A stretch of DNA of 7,918 bases, from assembly GCA_016866635.1 (NCBI GenBank), contig VGLT01000041.1, positions 1 to 7,918 on the forward strand, written 5' to 3'. Below, piece by piece: positions 6,080 to 7,918 of the stretch. Numbering within the stretch: the first letter of the stretch is position 1; each line of letters opens with the position of its first letter. This DNA is from Candidatus Uhrbacteria bacterium. Its GTDB lineage: Bacteria > Patescibacteriota > Patescibacteriia > 2-12-FULL-60-25. The translations under genes were made by a program, and so were the position numbers. The notes below the pieces were generated by a model. It was not told the origin of the DNA and searched no databases. It was given only the letters and a program-made list of their open reading frames with translations.

Positions 6080-7195
6080 TTATTTCTCTCCTGTTTGAAT
6101 TGCCTTGAGATAATCCACCTTTGCCTTTTTGAAGCGGGCGGGAAACGGGATGCGTTCCGTCACGCCTAGATGATGTGCCAAGCCATGAATAGTCCGAACA
6201 AAGTTTAATCCATTATGCAGGGCAACGCGCTCAGGAGTCATATTTCCTAATGGCTTGTCGATTTCTAAAAGAAACATAGCCTGTCTCAAATGAAGTAAGA
6301 TCTTAGACAGAGGAAAAATTGGGTCTATGAGTCGGTAATTCCAACCGATGTGATCGCGATAGAACAGAACATTATCATCCCCAAAGATATCGATAATTTC
6401 CTGCGTCTCTTTTGCATAGGCAATCGTACGCTCGACAAAATCCTTTACCGAATTTCTTAAATGGCTATCGGCAATCATGGATCCAATGAGATCTTCGAGG
6501 ACTGTTGATTTTTGGATCTCGACCACGCGCGAGAGCAGGTCCTTTTCCTTGGGATCGGCAAAAAGCGCATCTCGTGTCAGCTTATTATATTTCTTGGGAT
6601 CCAAATGGAAATCGTCTTCATGTTCAGGATACCCACAAACAAGCGTCAGATGATTTGGGTCATGTACTTCTCGTGCATACTCCTGAATCGTCACAAAAGC
6701 CCACGCCTCTTTAACCGCCATATCCATAGGGCCGCTTGGCAAATCTTGGAGAATCTCGGGCGTCACCGGTACCTTGGCAAGCACACTCTTATAACGCAAC
6801 AAATGTTGAGAAGGAAAAAATTGAGCAAGTTGGGTAAAACGAGCACGCTCAATCCTTGTATCTCTATGAAAAGCTTTTATTGCTTCACGAGGAAGGTCGT
6901 CTAACGTAAGACCGCTGGTTTTTTGAAAACGCAAAAATTTTTCTATTGAATGCAGACTTACTTTGACAACAATATTTGGATGCGAAGGAATATCGTAGGT
7001 CACACGATCGTGTCCGCGTTCGATGAGTCGTGGTCGATATTTTTTCCACAAATCTGGAGCAACACGCTCCAGTGATTCAAAATATATCTTGAAATTCTCT
7101 CCCCTGCTTTTTGTCTCTTGTAATCCTGCTTTCATACTCGACAAAATAGCACATTCTCCATCTTCACGCCGCAATCTGTAATGTAGACAGGACAT
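6080..7195 (-). CDS. Kinase-like protein of unknown function, downstream paralogue
   Basis: 371 aa from ATG 7195, supported by AGGA seven bases upstream; ATG 7135 (351 aa) is an alternative without a visible ribosome site. The family was not recognised. Some motifs recall the protein-kinase fold and YrbL-like proteins: ERGHDRVTYDIPSHPNIVVKV (59-79) as a nucleotide-loop strand with K78, an RIERARF helix (114-120), a hinge-like VTIQEYARE (168-176), and DDNVLFYR...RLIDP (273-292), where N275 and D291 could be metal ligands. No HRD or DFG motif is present, so activity is uncertain. The C-terminal part (HNGLNFVRTIHGLAHHLGV) is shared with the upstream gene, which it overlaps by 32 bases, implying co-transcription and a tandem duplication. 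No signal peptide or membrane span is seen. Confidence 0.7.
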   Translation of the reverse strand: MSCLHYRLRREDGECAILSSMKAGLQETKSRGENFKIYFESLERVAPDLWKKYRPRLIERGHDRVTYDIPSHPNIVVKVSLHSIEKFLRFQKTSGLTLDDLPREAIKAFHRDTRIERARFTQLAQFFPSQHLLRYKSVLAKVPVTPEILQDLPSGPMDMAVKEAWAFVTIQEYAREVHDPNHLTLVCGYPEHEDDFHLDPKKYNKLTRDALFADPKEKDLLSRVVEIQKSTVLEDLIGSMIADSHLRNSVKDFVERTIAYAKETQEIIDIFGDDNVLFYRDHIGWNYRLIDPIFPLSKILLHLRQAMFLLEIDKPLGNMTPERVALHNGLNFVRTIHGLAHHLGVTERIPFPARFKKAKVDYLKAIQTGEK

Positions 7196-7918
7196 TCACG
7201 CGTCCTGGGACAAATCGAGGGGAACGTAAGCTCAAACGATCTGGGACTCCAAGATAAGCCGCGAGCCCATTAATCGTACGTACAAAATTCACTCCATTCA
7301 GAAGCATGTCCCTATCTTCTTGCGACAGACCCTCTCCACGTGAAGCCCTTGCCAATGCTCGACGCGATTCCCCCAAGCCGTTAGCCTTTGGAAAAAGTGC
7401 ATCGACAAACTGATATTTCCATGTTCCATTTTTCTGATACAGAATCAAATTATCCTTACCTGCGAGATCAAGAATCTCGTCCGTGTCTTGCACATACATG
7501 ATTATCTTCTCGATAAGTTCTTTGAGCGTTTTTCTACACTCCTCATCTTTATCGCATTGATCCAACAATTCCCTTAGAGCAGGCGTGCGCTGAACGGATA
7601 AAAATTCTTCTCGATCAAATGGCTCATGCTGACTTTTCCCAAAGATAAAGGCGTCTGTTACTCTTTGATATGTTTCTTGATCAACCATTCCATGTTTGCC
7701 ACTTTCTGCATATCCGGAGCACACCATCAAATGATCTGGGCTTTGAATCTCTCGTGTACGTTTTTGGACCATCACGATTGACCAAGCCTCTTGCATGTGG
7801 TTGTCAGCGCCCCTTGGAAAAATTCGAGAGCGCATTCCAGGAGCGATCGGAATCTTTGTAATAAATTTTTTGTAGGCAAGCACACCATCCCTACCAAAAT
7901 ATTTTTTCAATAATTGAA
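7164..7918 (-). CDS. Kinase-like protein of unknown function, upstream paralogue (5' end beyond window)
   Basis: The frame is open to the window edge, so the N-terminal part, probably about 120 residues by comparison with its neighbour, is missing. The visible 251 residues align with the downstream gene along their whole length: AYKKFITKIPIAP against RYKSVLAKVPVTP, HMQEAWSIVMVQKRTREI against VKEAWAFVTIQEYAREV, GKDNLILY...WKYQFVDALFP against GDDNVLFY...WNYRLIDPIFP, and LNGVNFVRTINGLAAYLGV against HNGLNFVRTIHGLAHHLGV. Conserved D-N and V/I-D pairs again suggest a kinase-like C-lobe. The putative ATP-binding lysine lies outside the window. Divergence is high, so the duplication is old and both copies are probably maintained. 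Confidence 0.75.
   Translation of the reverse strand, partial: QLLKKYFGRDGVLAYKKFITKIPIAPGMRSRIFPRGADNHMQEAWSIVMVQKRTREIQSPDHLMVCSGYAESGKHGMVDQETYQRVTDAFIFGKSQHEPFDREEFLSVQRTPALRELLDQCDKDEECRKTLKELIEKIIMYVQDTDEILDLAGKDNLILYQKNGTWKYQFVDALFPKANGLGESRRALARASRGEGLSQEDRDMLLNGVNFVRTINGLAAYLGVPDRLSLRSPRFVPGRVNVLSTLQIAA

Noticed and set aside
6505..6904. Plus-strand frames within the kinase-like gene
   Set aside because: They are antisense to a long frame that is supported by its paralogue.

Overview
The window most likely comes from a bacterium of the Candidate Phyla Radiation (Patescibacteria), although the exact lineage cannot be fixed by reading alone. The main evidence is the 16S rRNA gene on the minus strand (about 4369-5872). 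It keeps the universal bacterial core but differs at sites that are nearly invariant elsewhere: the 530 loop, the 338-355 hairpin and helix 45. Most of these differences are compensated within base pairs. No 23S gene follows it. UGA is used as a normal stop, which argues against the recoded Gracilibacteria/Absconditabacteria groups.

Layout. Bases 1-1760 (+) hold the end of a dTDP-sugar operon: the tail of an RmlB-type dehydratase, then one long gene fusing an NRS/ER-like 3,5-epimerase/4-reductase to a short RmlA-type nucleotidyltransferase. These two genes could supply the whole dTDP-L-rhamnose route without a separate RmlC. A convergent AlkD-family DNA glycosylase follows (1754-2455, -). Next come tRNA-Gln(CTG) with its terminator, a 180-bp structured segment ending in a 17-bp copy of the tRNA-Gln 3' end, and a second terminator. 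After that lie a small His/Cys-rich membrane protein (2860-3330, -) and tRNA-Val(GAC) with its own promoter and terminator.

Bases 3672-4121 (-) encode a receiver-like protein with no phospho-acceptor aspartate. It has a clear promoter, Shine-Dalgarno site and terminator. Its -35 box lies in the loop of a hairpin that probably terminates the upstream 16S transcript. The 16S gene has a strong promoter (TTGACG-17-TAAACT), a short leader with a hairpin at its 5' end, and a highly structured 3' trailer. The rest of the window, to 7918 (-), carries two tandem paralogues of an unrecognised family with faint protein-kinase-like motifs; the upstream one runs off the window.

Apart from the sugar operon the genes do not form one pathway. 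The middle of the window is a series of single transcription units, each with its own promoter or terminator. The most noteworthy points are the rhamnose fusion gene, the structured tRNA-flanking segment, the unphosphorylatable receiver, the tandem kinase-like paralogues and the unlinked 16S gene. No CRISPR array, transposase or integrase was seen.
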